Both the position numbers and the translations under genes were made by a program. Below are positions 1 to 7,142 of a DNA stretch of 20,001 bases, one piece after another. Source of the stretch: DASWUD01 sp036401755. GTDB lineage: Bacteria; Pseudomonadota; Gammaproteobacteria; Thiohalomonadales; Thiohalomonadaceae. Below the pieces are notes generated by a model. It was given only the letters and a program-made list of their open reading frames with translations, was not told the origin of the DNA and made no database searches. Where the stretch lies: contig DASWUD010000008.1 of the NCBI GenBank assembly GCA_036401755.1, positions 1 through 20,001 of the forward strand, in the 5' to 3' direction. Position 1 is the stretch's first letter, and every line of letters begins with the position of its first letter.

Positions 1-1771
1 GTATGTGGCAGGTTCGCGTGCCGATATCCGCGTGCCGGTGCGCGTGGTGGAGCAGAGCGACACCCAGACCTCAGGCACGCCGGAGCAGAATCCCCCCATC
101 TACATCTACGACACCTCCGGTCCCTACACCGATCCGCAGGCAAAGATCGACCTTCTGAAGGGGTTGCCGGCGCTACGCGAAAAGTGGATCGAGGAGCGCG
201 GCGACACTGAATTGCTTGCTGGCCCCACCTCCGAGTACGGCCGCAAGCGCCAGGGTGATGCCTCGCTGGCCAATCTGCGCTTCGAACACATCCGTGCACC
301 GCGCCGTGCCAGGGCCGGCAGGAACGTCACGCAGATGCACTACGCGCGCCGCGGCATCATTACCCCCGAAATGGAGTTCGTCGCCCTTCGCGAGAACAAC
401 AGGCTGCAGGCGATGAAGGCCGACCCGCGCTATACCAAGCTGTTGCGCCAGCACAAGGGCGACGCGATGGGTGCTCACATCCCCGATGAGATCACACCTG
501 AGTTCGTGCGCAGCGAGATCGCCGCGGGGCGCGCCATTATTCCCGCCAACATCAACCACCCGGAACAGGAGCCGATGATCATCGGCCGCAACTTCCGCGT
601 GAAGATCAACACCAACATCGGCAACTCCGCTGTCACCTCGTCCATCGAGGAAGAGGTAGAGAAGCTGGTCTGGTCGTGCCGCTGGGGCGGCGACACGCTG
701 ATGGATCTCTCCACCGGCAAGAACATTCACGAAACGCGCGAGTGGATTTTGCGCAACAGTCCGGTGCCCATCGGCACCGTGCCCATCTACCAGGCGCTGG
801 AGAAGGTGAACGGCAAGGCAGAGGATCTCACCTGGGAGCTGTTCCGCGACACGCTGATCGAGCAGGCGGAGCAGGGGGTCGACTACTTCACCATCCACGC
901 CGGTGTACTGCTGCGCTATGTGCCGCTCACCGCCGAACGCGTCACCGGCATCGTCTCGCGCGGCGGTTCGATCATGGCCAAGTGGTGCCTCGCGCATCAT
1001 CAGGAGAATTTCCTCTACACCCACTTCGAGGAGATCTGCGAGATCATGAAGGCCTACGATGTGGCCTTCTCGCTCGGTGATGGTTTGCGCCCTGGTTCGC
1101 TGGCCGATGCTAACGACGCCGCGCAGTTCGGCGAGCTGGAGACCCTCGGCGAGCTGACGCAGATCGCCTGGCAGCACGATGTGCAGGTGATGATCGAAGG
1201 CCCCGGCCACGTGCCGATGCAGATGATCAAGGAGAACGTCGATAAAGAATTGCGCGATTGCTACGAGGCACCGTTCTACACCCTCGGCCCGCTGATCACC
1301 GACATCTCCCCCGGTTACGACCACTTCAGCTCCGGCATCGGCGCCGCGCAGATCGGCTGGTACGGTACCGCCATGCTCTGCTACGTGACACCGAAGGAGC
1401 ACCTCGGCCTGCCGAACAAGGAAGACGTGCGCGAGGGGATCATCACCTACAAGATCGCCGCCCACGCCGCCGATCTCGCCAAGGGGTTCCCCGGCGTGCA
1501 GGTGCAGGACAACGCCATGTCCAAGGCGCGCTTCGAGTTTCGCTGGCACGACCAGTTCGCCCTCGCCCTCGACCCGGAAAAGGCGATGGCCTTCCACGAC
1601 GAAACCATGCCCGCCGAAGCGCACAAGGTCGCCCACTTCTGCTCCATGTGCGGCCCGCAGTTCTGCTCCATGAAGATCTCGCAGGAGGTAAGAGATTTCG
1701 CCGAGAAGGGGATGAGCGAGAAATCGTTTGAGTTCAAGCAGCAGGGGGCGAAGATCTACAAGGAAATTTAG
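1..1771 (+). CDS. thiC: Phosphomethylpyrimidine synthase ThiC (5' end outside window)
   Basis: Converts aminoimidazole ribotide into hydroxymethylpyrimidine phosphate, the pyrimidine half of thiamine, in the cytosol; it is a non-canonical radical-SAM enzyme. The reading frame is open to the left edge. The first in-window start-like codon (GTG at 5) lies inside a conserved stretch (AGSRADIRVPVR), so the true start is upstream and roughly 40 residues are missing by comparison with a family length near 630. Long blocks match enterobacterial ThiC almost word for word, for example TSSIEEEVEKLVW, GVLLRYVP and GPGHVPMQMI. The C-terminal CX2CX4C that holds the [4Fe-4S] cluster is intact (HFCSMCGPQFC, cysteine codons at 1640, 1649 and 1664). 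No thiamine gene follows; a strong terminator closes the unit. Any TPP riboswitch would be upstream and cannot be seen here. Identification is very secure. Confidence 0.98.
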   Translation, partial: YVAGSRADIRVPVRVVEQSDTQTSGTPEQNPPIYIYDTSGPYTDPQAKIDLLKGLPALREKWIEERGDTELLAGPTSEYGRKRQGDASLANLRFEHIRAPRRARAGRNVTQMHYARRGIITPEMEFVALRENNRLQAMKADPRYTKLLRQHKGDAMGAHIPDEITPEFVRSEIAAGRAIIPANINHPEQEPMIIGRNFRVKINTNIGNSAVTSSIEEEVEKLVWSCRWGGDTLMDLSTGKNIHETREWILRNSPVPIGTVPIYQALEKVNGKAEDLTWELFRDTLIEQAEQGVDYFTIHAGVLLRYVPLTAERVTGIVSRGGSIMAKWCLAHHQENFLYTHFEEICEIMKAYDVAFSLGDGLRPGSLADANDAAQFGELETLGELTQIAWQHDVQVMIEGPGHVPMQMIKENVDKELRDCYEAPFYTLGPLITDISPGYDHFSSGIGAAQIGWYGTAMLCYVTPKEHLGLPNKEDVREGIITYKIAAHAADLAKGFPGVQVQDNAMSKARFEFRWHDQFALALDPEKAMAFHDETMPAEAHKVAHFCSMCGPQFCSMKISQEVRDFAEKGMSEKSFEFKQQGAKIYKEI

Positions 1772-1803
1772 AACGTAAAATTTAGTCAGCTGAGGAAAAG
1801 AAT

Positions 1804-1838
1804 AAGCCGGGCTCCATCATGGAGCCCGGCTTTTTTTT
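1804..1838 (+). terminator. Rho-independent terminator of thiC
   Basis: A perfect 10-bp GC-rich stem (GCCGGGCTCC at 1806-1815 with GGAGCCCGGC at 1821-1830) has a 5-nt loop ATCAT and is followed directly by eight T residues at 1831-1838. It lies about 35 nt after the thiC stop codon, so thiC is probably the last gene of its transcript. Confidence 0.95.
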
Positions 1839-1893
1839 GTTAAGCATCTGTTCGAAAAGAGGAGAGGGGACCGACTTTCTGCTTCGAGCGACG

Positions 1894-1959
1894 TCAAACA
1901 TCAAGAGCTTTCAACACTTCATAAGGGAGGTCGGGGATTGTTACGCCGGTTGTTTGCAT
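1894..1959 (-). pseudogene. Possible remnant of a FitA/VapB-like antitoxin N-terminus
   Basis: The minus strand reads ATG at 1959 and then 21 codons (MQTTGVTIPDLPYEVLKALDV) to a TGA at 1896-1894. The pattern VTI-x-DLP-x-EV-x-x-AL resembles the first strand and helix of FitA-type ribbon-helix-helix antitoxins. A normal antitoxin would run on for 50 or more residues; after the stop the same frame continues with a basic stretch (RRSKQK) and then ends. No toxin gene is adjacent. The similarity is short and judged by eye, so this could be chance. Confidence 0.2.
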
Positions 1960-2060
1960 ATGATAGGTATGTGCAAATGTTGAGATGTGCTAGTTGTATT
2001 TTTTATTGACCGTCCTCGGCGCTTATAACCGATAGTTTAGATTAAATTTAGTCAAAAAGG

Positions 2061-2189
2061 ATGGGATTGAAATCTGCTTTATCTGCACTCAGGCGTGTCA
2101 ATGCCCTGCACTTGGCGCTTATGCGCGTCGCCAGCAAATACCCGGATAACAACAAATTGCAGGATGCCTGCTTTCGCCGACTGCAATAG
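2061..2189 (+). CDS. Small hypothetical ORF, 42 aa
   Basis: ATG at 2061 to TAG at 2189 gives a 42-residue, mostly helical, basic peptide beginning MGLKSALSALRRVNALH and ending in QDACFRRLQ. An in-frame TAG lies 12 nt upstream of the ATG, so the ORF cannot extend much. The purine-rich AAAAAGG abuts the ATG, too close for a good Shine-Dalgarno. The composition looks protein-like, and the ORF ends about 34 nt before the CRP-type site. It may be a gene remnant or chance; I do not recognise the family. Confidence 0.22.
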   Translation: MGLKSALSALRRVNALHLALMRVASKYPDNNKLQDACFRRLQ

Positions 2190-2222
2190 TCTGTCTTAGA
2201 CGCGACTCTGAAAAGTGATTGC

Positions 2223-2238
2223 TGTGATTTGAGTCACA
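2223..2238. promoter_or_regulatory. CRP/Vfr-type binding site upstream of the pilus operon
   Basis: TGTGATTTGAGTCACA carries both perfect half-sites of the CRP/Vfr consensus, TGTGA-N6-TCACA. Its centre (2230.5) is about 114 bp upstream of the pilin ATG. A weak -10-like TATGCC at 2280-2285 would place the centre near -61.5, a classical class I position. A competing pair, TTGCTG at 2219-2224 and TAGTAT at 2243-2248 with an 18-nt spacer, would instead be covered by the bound protein. Activation versus repression is therefore undecided. Confidence 0.65.
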
Positions 2239-2251
2239 CGGGTAGTATTCG

Positions 2252-2313
2252 TTACCCCGATGGAAAAAAACGGGGTAAGTATGCCGGGGCAAGGACGCGT
2301 GTGCCTGTTCCGG
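2252..2313 (+). promoter_or_regulatory. Structured leader: two consecutive hairpins before the pilin gene
   Basis: The first hairpin is an 8-bp perfect stem TTACCCCG (2252-2259) with CGGGGTAA (2271-2278) around an A-rich 11-nt loop ending in seven A residues. The second pairs CCGG and GGCA (2284-2291) with TGCC (2302-2305) and CCGG (2310-2313), leaving a 4-nt bulge. Neither is followed by a T-run, so they are not terminators. They sit between the CRP-type site and the Shine-Dalgarno AAGGAGA (2331-2337). They could stabilise the mRNA or be a regulatory leader; they match no riboswitch class that I can confirm. Confidence 0.4.
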
Positions 2314-2344
2314 AGTTGTATATTTTTCTTAAGGAGAGATTTAA

Positions 2345-2878
2345 ATGTTTAACAAGAACCTTCTCGCGATCGCTACCGGTGCCGCCCTGCTGGTGGGTGC
2401 ACAAGGCGCCTCCGCCGGCATGACCGGTCCTGCCGTCATGATGATGGATGTCCAGATTAGCGATACATGTGCAATGTCTGCAATCAGTCAGCCCATTGGC
2501 CCAGTCCTTTCAAATTCAGGTGACGTTGGTGGTCTATTGGCCGGCAATATCTCTGTGACCTGCGCTCCTGGGATTAATTATCGCATCATGGTCGACGGTG
2601 GCATGAACGGCTTCGGCGTGCGCAATATGGCCGATTGGAACACGGGCGCCATGATGGCCTATGAGCTGTTTGACATGGCTACCGGTGCCCCGGTCGGTGA
2701 TATGAACCCGATTGACCCCGGCTACATGCCGATGTACATGCCTGCCTTCTGGGCGCCGGGCATCGATGGTTTCGGCACAGGTGCCACCAACAACCATCAG
2801 CTCATGGCTACCGTGCACAGCGCGGGTATGCCGGCGGGTAACTACCACGACGAAGTCGCTGTGACGGTGACCTTCTAA
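2345..2878 (+). CDS. Methionine-rich spore coat U domain pilin (archaic chaperone-usher major subunit)
   Basis: Probable structural subunit of an archaic (Csu-like) pilus, exported by Sec and polymerised by donor-strand exchange. It has 177 residues with a clear signal peptide (residues 1-24, cleavage after GASA). Two cysteines (C42, C73) are placed for the disulfide usual in spore coat U/CsuA-B domains, followed by the family-like motif YRIMVDGG and a C-terminal beta strand ending AVTVTF. The start is fixed by a strong Shine-Dalgarno AAGGAGA at 2331-2337. Methionine is strikingly common: 17 of about 153 mature residues, including MMM (32-34) and MPMYMP (128-133). It is first in the operon, directly before a terminator, which fits a highly expressed major pilin. 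The sequence is divergent, but neighbouring chaperone and usher genes support the call. Confidence 0.85.
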   Translation: MFNKNLLAIATGAALLVGAQGASAGMTGPAVMMMDVQISDTCAMSAISQPIGPVLSNSGDVGGLLAGNISVTCAPGINYRIMVDGGMNGFGVRNMADWNTGAMMAYELFDMATGAPVGDMNPIDPGYMPMYMPAFWAPGIDGFGTGATNNHQLMATVHSAGMPAGNYHDEVAVTVTF

Positions 2879-2892
2879 GGTCGAGAGCATGC

Positions 2893-2929
2893 ACCACCTT
2901 TCCCGCACCGGCGGGAAAGGTGGTTTTTT
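2893..2929 (+). terminator. Strong intrinsic terminator between the pilin gene and the rest of the pilus operon
   Basis: A perfect 14-bp stem pairs 2893-2906 (ACCACCTTTCCCGC) with 2911-2924 around the tetraloop ACCG, followed by a T-run at 2924-2929. It starts 15 nt after the pilin stop and ends 14 nt before the next start codon. Partial read-through would yield a large excess of pilin mRNA over that for the minor subunit, chaperone and usher. Confidence 0.92.
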
Positions 2930-2943
2930 ATTGAGTCAAAATC

Positions 2944-3867
2944 ATGCATCGCCTCACCATTTTGGCTGCTGGTTCGGCCCTGTTGCTTGGCCTCGGGCGG
3001 GCTGTGGCAGGCTGCGCGTTCACGGAACTGTCGAGTCCTGGTTTTGGGAGCATCGACGGCGCCCCGGTTGCGGGAGAGCCACGTCAGGTGGCCAGTGTGA
3101 GCGTAAGCTGCGACAGCGAATACCGGCTAGGCCTCGATGCCGGGAGCTCGCCTTCCGGCAGTCGGCGCCTTGGCGACGGCAACGGCAATTTCGTCTCCTA
3201 CCAACTATGGCAGGATGGTGCGGCCACCCTGGAGTGGGGCGACAGCGGCTTGGCAATTCCCACTTACCCCGCCCCTTCACTCTATGCGGTGGGCAGCGGC
3301 ACTCCGGTGACCTATGCGGTGACCGGCACGCTCTCAGCCGCGGCGGAGATCCCCGCCGGCCTCTACACCGACACGGTGCAGGTAACCCTGGCTTATCCAC
3401 CCTACGGTCCCGCCGACCAGCAGACGGCGGATATCCACCTTGCCCTGAATGTCACCGGCACCTGCAGTGTGGATGTCAGTGGAGTGCATGGCTTTGGCCT
3501 ATGGCCCGCCGGCGCGGCACCGACCGGGGTGGCGCTGGGCGCCGTCAATGTCACATGTCCCACGGGCTTGGCCTATGCGGTAGGTCTCGACGCCGGGCTT
3601 AATTACGAGGGTTCTCGCCGAATGAGCGATGGCGCAGGAGCCTACATTCCTTATCTCTTGCGACTCGGTGCCGGTAACGGACCGGAGTGGGGTGATCGGG
3701 GTCTGAGCGCCATCGAGTCGGGGTATCTGGAAACGCATCCGGCCCAAGCGGCATTTGGCGCAGGCATCGGGAGCGCGCAGCCTTTTTTCATTTGGGGGGA
3801 TGCGCACATTGGCGCCGTTCCCGCCGGCAGTTACAACGATAGCGTGAGTGTTACGGTGGTCTGGTAA
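2944..3867 (+). CDS. Two-domain spore coat U protein, putative minor subunit or tip adhesin
   Basis: Secreted pilus subunit of 307 residues with a signal peptide (about 1-22, cleavage after AVA). It holds two tandem spore coat U-like domains. Domain 1 spans about 24-151 with cysteines C24 and C56; domain 2 spans about 172-307 with C174 and C205. The repeats are visible as YRLGLDAG then SRRLGDGNG then EWGDSGL in the first, and YAVGLDAG then SRRMSDGAG then EWGDRGL in the second; both end in a strand motif (TVQVTLAY, SVSVTVVW). Two-domain subunits such as CsuE are tip adhesins in characterised archaic pili, normally encoded last; here the gene is second and no other adhesin candidate follows the usher. 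The Shine-Dalgarno before ATG 2944 is weak (GAG only). Role as adhesin is inference. Confidence 0.8.
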   Translation: MHRLTILAAGSALLLGLGRAVAGCAFTELSSPGFGSIDGAPVAGEPRQVASVSVSCDSEYRLGLDAGSSPSGSRRLGDGNGNFVSYQLWQDGAATLEWGDSGLAIPTYPAPSLYAVGSGTPVTYAVTGTLSAAAEIPAGLYTDTVQVTLAYPPYGPADQQTADIHLALNVTGTCSVDVSGVHGFGLWPAGAAPTGVALGAVNVTCPTGLAYAVGLDAGLNYEGSRRMSDGAGAYIPYLLRLGAGNGPEWGDRGLSAIESGYLETHPAQAAFGAGIGSAQPFFIWGDAHIGAVPAGSYNDSVSVTVVW

Positions 3868-3884
3868 CGCTCTTGGAGACAAGA

Positions 3885-4667
3885 ATGAGATGTAGGTGGT
3901 TATTAGTTGGCACACTTCTCCTGTCGGGGGCAGCCCACGCGGGCGCACTGAAGGTTTGGCCGGTCAAGGTTGCCGTGTCGCCGGAGCTGAAAAGCGAGAG
4001 TGTACGGCTGACCAATGACGGCGATGCAGCCATCAATGTCCAGATTTCGGCGAAGGCCTGGGATATGGACGAGATGGGCCAGTTCATCGAGGTCGATACC
4101 GGCGATTTTGTCTTTTTTCCCCGTCTGCTAACCATTCCGCCCCACGAGGAGAAAGCCGTGCGGGTGGGTTATCAGGGGGATTTCCCCGCCACGGAAAAAC
4201 CCTATCGGTTGCTGATTGAGGAGCTCCCCCCGGTGCGTACCCCGGAGCAACAGGCGCAAGCCGGCAGCGCCCTGGGCATGACTTACATACTCCGATTGAG
4301 CCTGCCCCTCTTTGTCATGCCCGACAAGGTGCCCCCCCCGGCTCAGGTTGCCATTGATGGAGTGGAAAATACACCGGTCGGCATGAGGCTGGGTATCAAG
4401 GCGCTTGGTAATTATCATATTGAGGTGAAAAAAGTGGTCGCACAGCTGCTGGACGGTGCCGGCACTCCGCTGGCCGAGGGAGAGCTCACCACGCCTCTGT
4501 TGCGGATCTTGCCCCAGCGGCGGGTGTTTGTTGATGTGCCGCTAAAAGACAAACCGTGCCAAAAGGCAAAAAGCCTGTTGGTTAAAGTTCACGCGGAACG
4601 CCTGAAGGAGCCTTACGAGCAGAATATTCCACTGGCTGGCGGGAGCTGCCAGGCAGTCAATCATTGA
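3885..4667 (+). CDS. Periplasmic pilus chaperone, PapD/CsuC-like
   Basis: Binds pilus subunits in the periplasm, completes their fold by donor-strand complementation and delivers them to the usher. The chosen start is ATG 3885, preceded by GGAG at 3875-3878 with 6-nt spacing; an in-frame TTG at 3873 overlaps that ribosome binding site and is unlikely. The 260-residue product has a signal peptide (about 1-19, cleavage after AHA), then a PapD N-terminal immunoglobulin-like domain with LKVWPVKVAVSPELKSESV, FFPRLLTIPPHEEKAVRVGY and YRLLIEELPP. A C-terminal domain follows with two cysteines (KPCQKAK and GGSCQAVNH). The gene starts 17 nt after the preceding stop, inside the pilus operon. The archaic-clade assignment comes from the neighbouring spore coat U subunits. 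Confidence 0.93.
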   Translation: MRCRWLLVGTLLLSGAAHAGALKVWPVKVAVSPELKSESVRLTNDGDAAINVQISAKAWDMDEMGQFIEVDTGDFVFFPRLLTIPPHEEKAVRVGYQGDFPATEKPYRLLIEELPPVRTPEQQAQAGSALGMTYILRLSLPLFVMPDKVPPPAQVAIDGVENTPVGMRLGIKALGNYHIEVKKVVAQLLDGAGTPLAEGELTTPLLRILPQRRVFVDVPLKDKPCQKAKSLLVKVHAERLKEPYEQNIPLAGGSCQAVNH

Positions 4668-4715
4668 GACTAGTAAGCCGTCTTCATACACCAATAACAA
4701 AAAGAAGCGAAAAGG

Positions 4716-7142
4716 ATGTTTCGACGTCTGTGTCTGGCACTTGCCGTTGGTCTTTGGGCTGTGGCCTCGTGGGCCCAGGTTGATAATGAATCGGCCATTC
4801 TCGAGATTATTGTTAACGGGGCCAACGAGGGGCGGCAATTTGTTCAGCTGACGGGCGATGGCGACGTCCTGGTAACGCCCAAGCTGCTGGAAGAGCTGCG
4901 CCTCAAGCCGGAGTTGTGGGCCGGTCAGGTGGGAGAGCGGATTTCGCTACGCGCGCTCACCCCTAAAATTCAATTCAGCCTGGATCTGAATAGCTCCATG
5001 TTGAATCTCGCGGTGCCACCCCATTGGTTTGAGAAGCAGGTCATCCAAAAGGAAAAGCCCGCCTTGCCCTCAGTCAAGGTGCAGGCCATTCGTCCGAAGC
5101 CCATGGCGGCTTTCTTGAATTACAACGCCCAGGCCAACGCTACGGAAGGGCAAGGGGTGACAAGCGTTGACCTGCCCCTGGAGCTTGGATTCAACCGCGG
5201 CCAGTGGTTGGCCCTGAGCTCTTCCCGCACCCGCTACGATACGCAAACCCACGACACAGAATCCATCCGGCAATTGACTACGGTGACCTGGGACGATACG
5301 GAAAATCTGCGGCGATTATCGTTGGGCGATTTTATGCAGCCCTACAGCCTGTTGCAGGGCGGCGGCAATTTCGGCGGGATTTCCTGGCGCAAACATTATT
5401 ATATGGATCGATCATTCAAATATTCCGCAGACCTGAGCCTCGAAACGGTCATCGACACCCCCACCCATGCGCAACTGTTTGTCAACGGCCGTGTGGTACA
5501 GGAGTGGGACTTGCTACCCGGTATCGTCAATTTTTCCGAGATCTCCTCTTACGCCGGTGGCGATGCCGAACTGTTGCTTACCGACGCCTTCGGACGAGAA
5601 CAACGCATTGCGGTGCCTTCTTACGTCAGTCAAATGGTGCTCCGCAAGGGGATACACGATTACGCCTACAGCGCGGGGTGGCAGCGGGAAAATTTTGGTC
5701 AGTCGAGTGCGGATTACGGTGATTTTACTGTAATAGGGTATCACCGTTATGGCTTTGCTGATAGCTGGACAGGGGGCATTTCATTTGCTGCCTCGCCGAA
5801 TAGTTATGCTGCAGGCCCATCACTCGCGGCGCTGCTCGGAGGATTCAGCCAAATCGAGACGGGATTTCTGCTCAGTCGAGAACAAGAGCTAGATGTATCG
5901 GGATACAAGGCTACAGCGCGCTACAGTTATCGCTATAAAAAAATCAGTGGGCAATTAGGCGTAACGGGTACCAGTGAGGAGTATGCGGAAGTACCTGCCG
6001 CCCCCGAAGTGACTACGGTGGACTCCCTGGAAACGGTGTCAAAGCCTCGCATGCAAAGTAGTGCAAGTGTCAATTATTCCAACTGGCAGTGGGGTTCCTT
6101 GGGTATCGCGTACATGCAAAGCAGCACCTGGAGCGATGACGATACAAAAAATCGCATTAGCTGGCTGACGTACCGCAAGAAATTGGACAACAGTTGGTTT
6201 TTGACCTTCCGTTACCGGCGCGACCTGGAGAATAAAGAGGGCGATGAAGGTTATGTGGGGGTTCAATATTATCCAGTTGCAAAAGCCTATTATGACAATG
6301 CCGCTCTGGAATCACGCTTGCCTGAGGCCAGCAGTGCAGAAAATCGCCTGGGTGTGCAGAAGAGTGTCCCGAGGTCACTGGGCGGAGGGTATTCGGCTGC
6401 GCTAACCGAGCACGGGGGTGATTTGTCTGCCAACGCCCGCGGGCAGTATAAAAATCAACGCGGGATCTATACCGCGTTTGTGAATCAGACCACGGATAGT
6501 CAATACAGCGGCAGTATGAGCGTGGCAGGGGGTATCGCTGTACTCGATGGTGTCATCTACCAGGGGCGGCCAATCACAGACAGCTTCGCCGTGGTTCAGG
6601 TGGAGGGGCTTGATGGTGTTACTGTGGAAAGCAGTAATGCGCCAGCAGGAACCGCCGGCAACGACAAGGATTTGCTCATTTCAGATTTGAGTTCGTATAA
6701 CAAAAATCGAGTTTCGATCTCGGTGCCCAAATTGCCATTGAACTACATAGCGGCTGAACCGGAGCAGACGGTGGAGGTTCAGCAACGCAGCGGCAGCATG
6801 GTCAAATTCAAATTTGAACGGTTTTCCGCGGTGGAAGGTCACATCTACCTGAGAAATGACAAGGGGGAAAAAGTCAGTCTAGAGGCTGTACCTCTTGAAT
6901 TCGTGGTTAGCGGAAAACAGCAAGAGGCCTTTTTGGGAAAAGAGGGTTATTTCTACCTGGAGAACCTGACTCCGGGGAAATACCAGTTGCATGTCCGCCT
7001 GGCAGGACGAGGCTGCTATGCGGAGATCAATGTTCCAGAGAGTGGTGAAATCGTGACCGATCTCGGAGAGATCATGTGTTATCAGGGCGAACAAAACTTA
7101 CCGCATCAGGGGGATACCAACACCTACACCGAGCCGCGCTGA
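4716..7142 (+). CDS. Outer-membrane usher, FimD/CsuD-like (archaic clade)
   Basis: Forms the outer-membrane pore that recruits chaperone-subunit complexes and secretes the growing pilus. It has 808 residues, close to the usual 800-850. A signal peptide (about 1-20, cleavage after SWA) is followed by an N-terminal periplasmic domain (from about 25), then a large beta-barrel rich in alternating aromatic strands. C-terminal beta-sandwich modules contain PLNYIAAEPEQTVEVQQRSG and end with a cysteine pair (GRGCYAEI and IMCYQGEQ). FMQPYSLLQGGGNFGG and the segment around VNGRVVQEWDLLPGIVNFSEI are usher-typical. ATG 4716 directly follows AAAAGG; the likelier Shine-Dalgarno is AGAAG about 9 nt upstream. 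The central part (about 5700-6300) is more AT-rich by eye than flanking genes. It is the last gene of the operon, 48 nt after the chaperone. Confidence 0.94.
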   Translation: MFRRLCLALAVGLWAVASWAQVDNESAILEIIVNGANEGRQFVQLTGDGDVLVTPKLLEELRLKPELWAGQVGERISLRALTPKIQFSLDLNSSMLNLAVPPHWFEKQVIQKEKPALPSVKVQAIRPKPMAAFLNYNAQANATEGQGVTSVDLPLELGFNRGQWLALSSSRTRYDTQTHDTESIRQLTTVTWDDTENLRRLSLGDFMQPYSLLQGGGNFGGISWRKHYYMDRSFKYSADLSLETVIDTPTHAQLFVNGRVVQEWDLLPGIVNFSEISSYAGGDAELLLTDAFGREQRIAVPSYVSQMVLRKGIHDYAYSAGWQRENFGQSSADYGDFTVIGYHRYGFADSWTGGISFAASPNSYAAGPSLAALLGGFSQIETGFLLSREQELDVSGYKATARYSYRYKKISGQLGVTGTSEEYAEVPAAPEVTTVDSLETVSKPRMQSSASVNYSNWQWGSLGIAYMQSSTWSDDDTKNRISWLTYRKKLDNSWFLTFRYRRDLENKEGDEGYVGVQYYPVAKAYYDNAALESRLPEASSAENRLGVQKSVPRSLGGGYSAALTEHGGDLSANARGQYKNQRGIYTAFVNQTTDSQYSGSMSVAGGIAVLDGVIYQGRPITDSFAVVQVEGLDGVTVESSNAPAGTAGNDKDLLISDLSSYNKNRVSISVPKLPLNYIAAEPEQTVEVQQRSGSMVKFKFERFSAVEGHIYLRNDKGEKVSLEAVPLEFVVSGKQQEAFLGKEGYFYLENLTPGKYQLHVRLAGRGCYAEINVPESGEIVTDLGEIMCYQGEQNLPHQGDTNTYTEPR

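Larger units (their letters stand above)
1839..2222. other. Gene-poor spacer between thiC and the pilus operon
   Basis: No convincing gene is visible in this stretch, which looks more AT-rich by eye than thiC. It holds a short minus-strand ORF resembling the start of a ribbon-helix-helix antitoxin (1894-1959), a 42-codon plus-strand ORF (2061-2189) and a small inverted repeat TTTGCA/TGCAAA at 1953-1958 and 1972-1977. A TTGACC hexamer at 2006-2011 and a TATAAC hexamer at 2024-2029 are only 12 nt apart, too close to form one sigma-70 promoter. The region reads like decayed accessory DNA with a regulatory 3' end. Confidence 0.5.

Noticed and set aside
173..1636. 487-codon open frame on the minus strand opposite thiC
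   Set aside because: It mirrors a high-GC coding gene, its product is low-complexity (His, Gly, Val, Leu-rich) with no recognisable domain, and thiC in the other frame is certain.
2241..2313. Resemblance of the leader (GGTAG then GATGG) to the 3' part of a c-di-GMP (GEMM) riboswitch
   Set aside because: The diagnostic GCAAA-type core and paired GNRA-loop helices are absent and the element order does not fit.
2229..2423. 64-codon ORF overlapping the pilin start
   Set aside because: It runs through the hairpin leader and into the pilin gene in another frame, has no good ribosome binding site, and its second half is a frame shadow of the signal peptide.
2889..3602. 237-codon ORF in another plus frame over the two-domain pilus subunit
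   Set aside because: Arg/Gly/Trp-rich shadow translation; the 2944-3867 frame has a signal peptide and two spore coat U-like domains.
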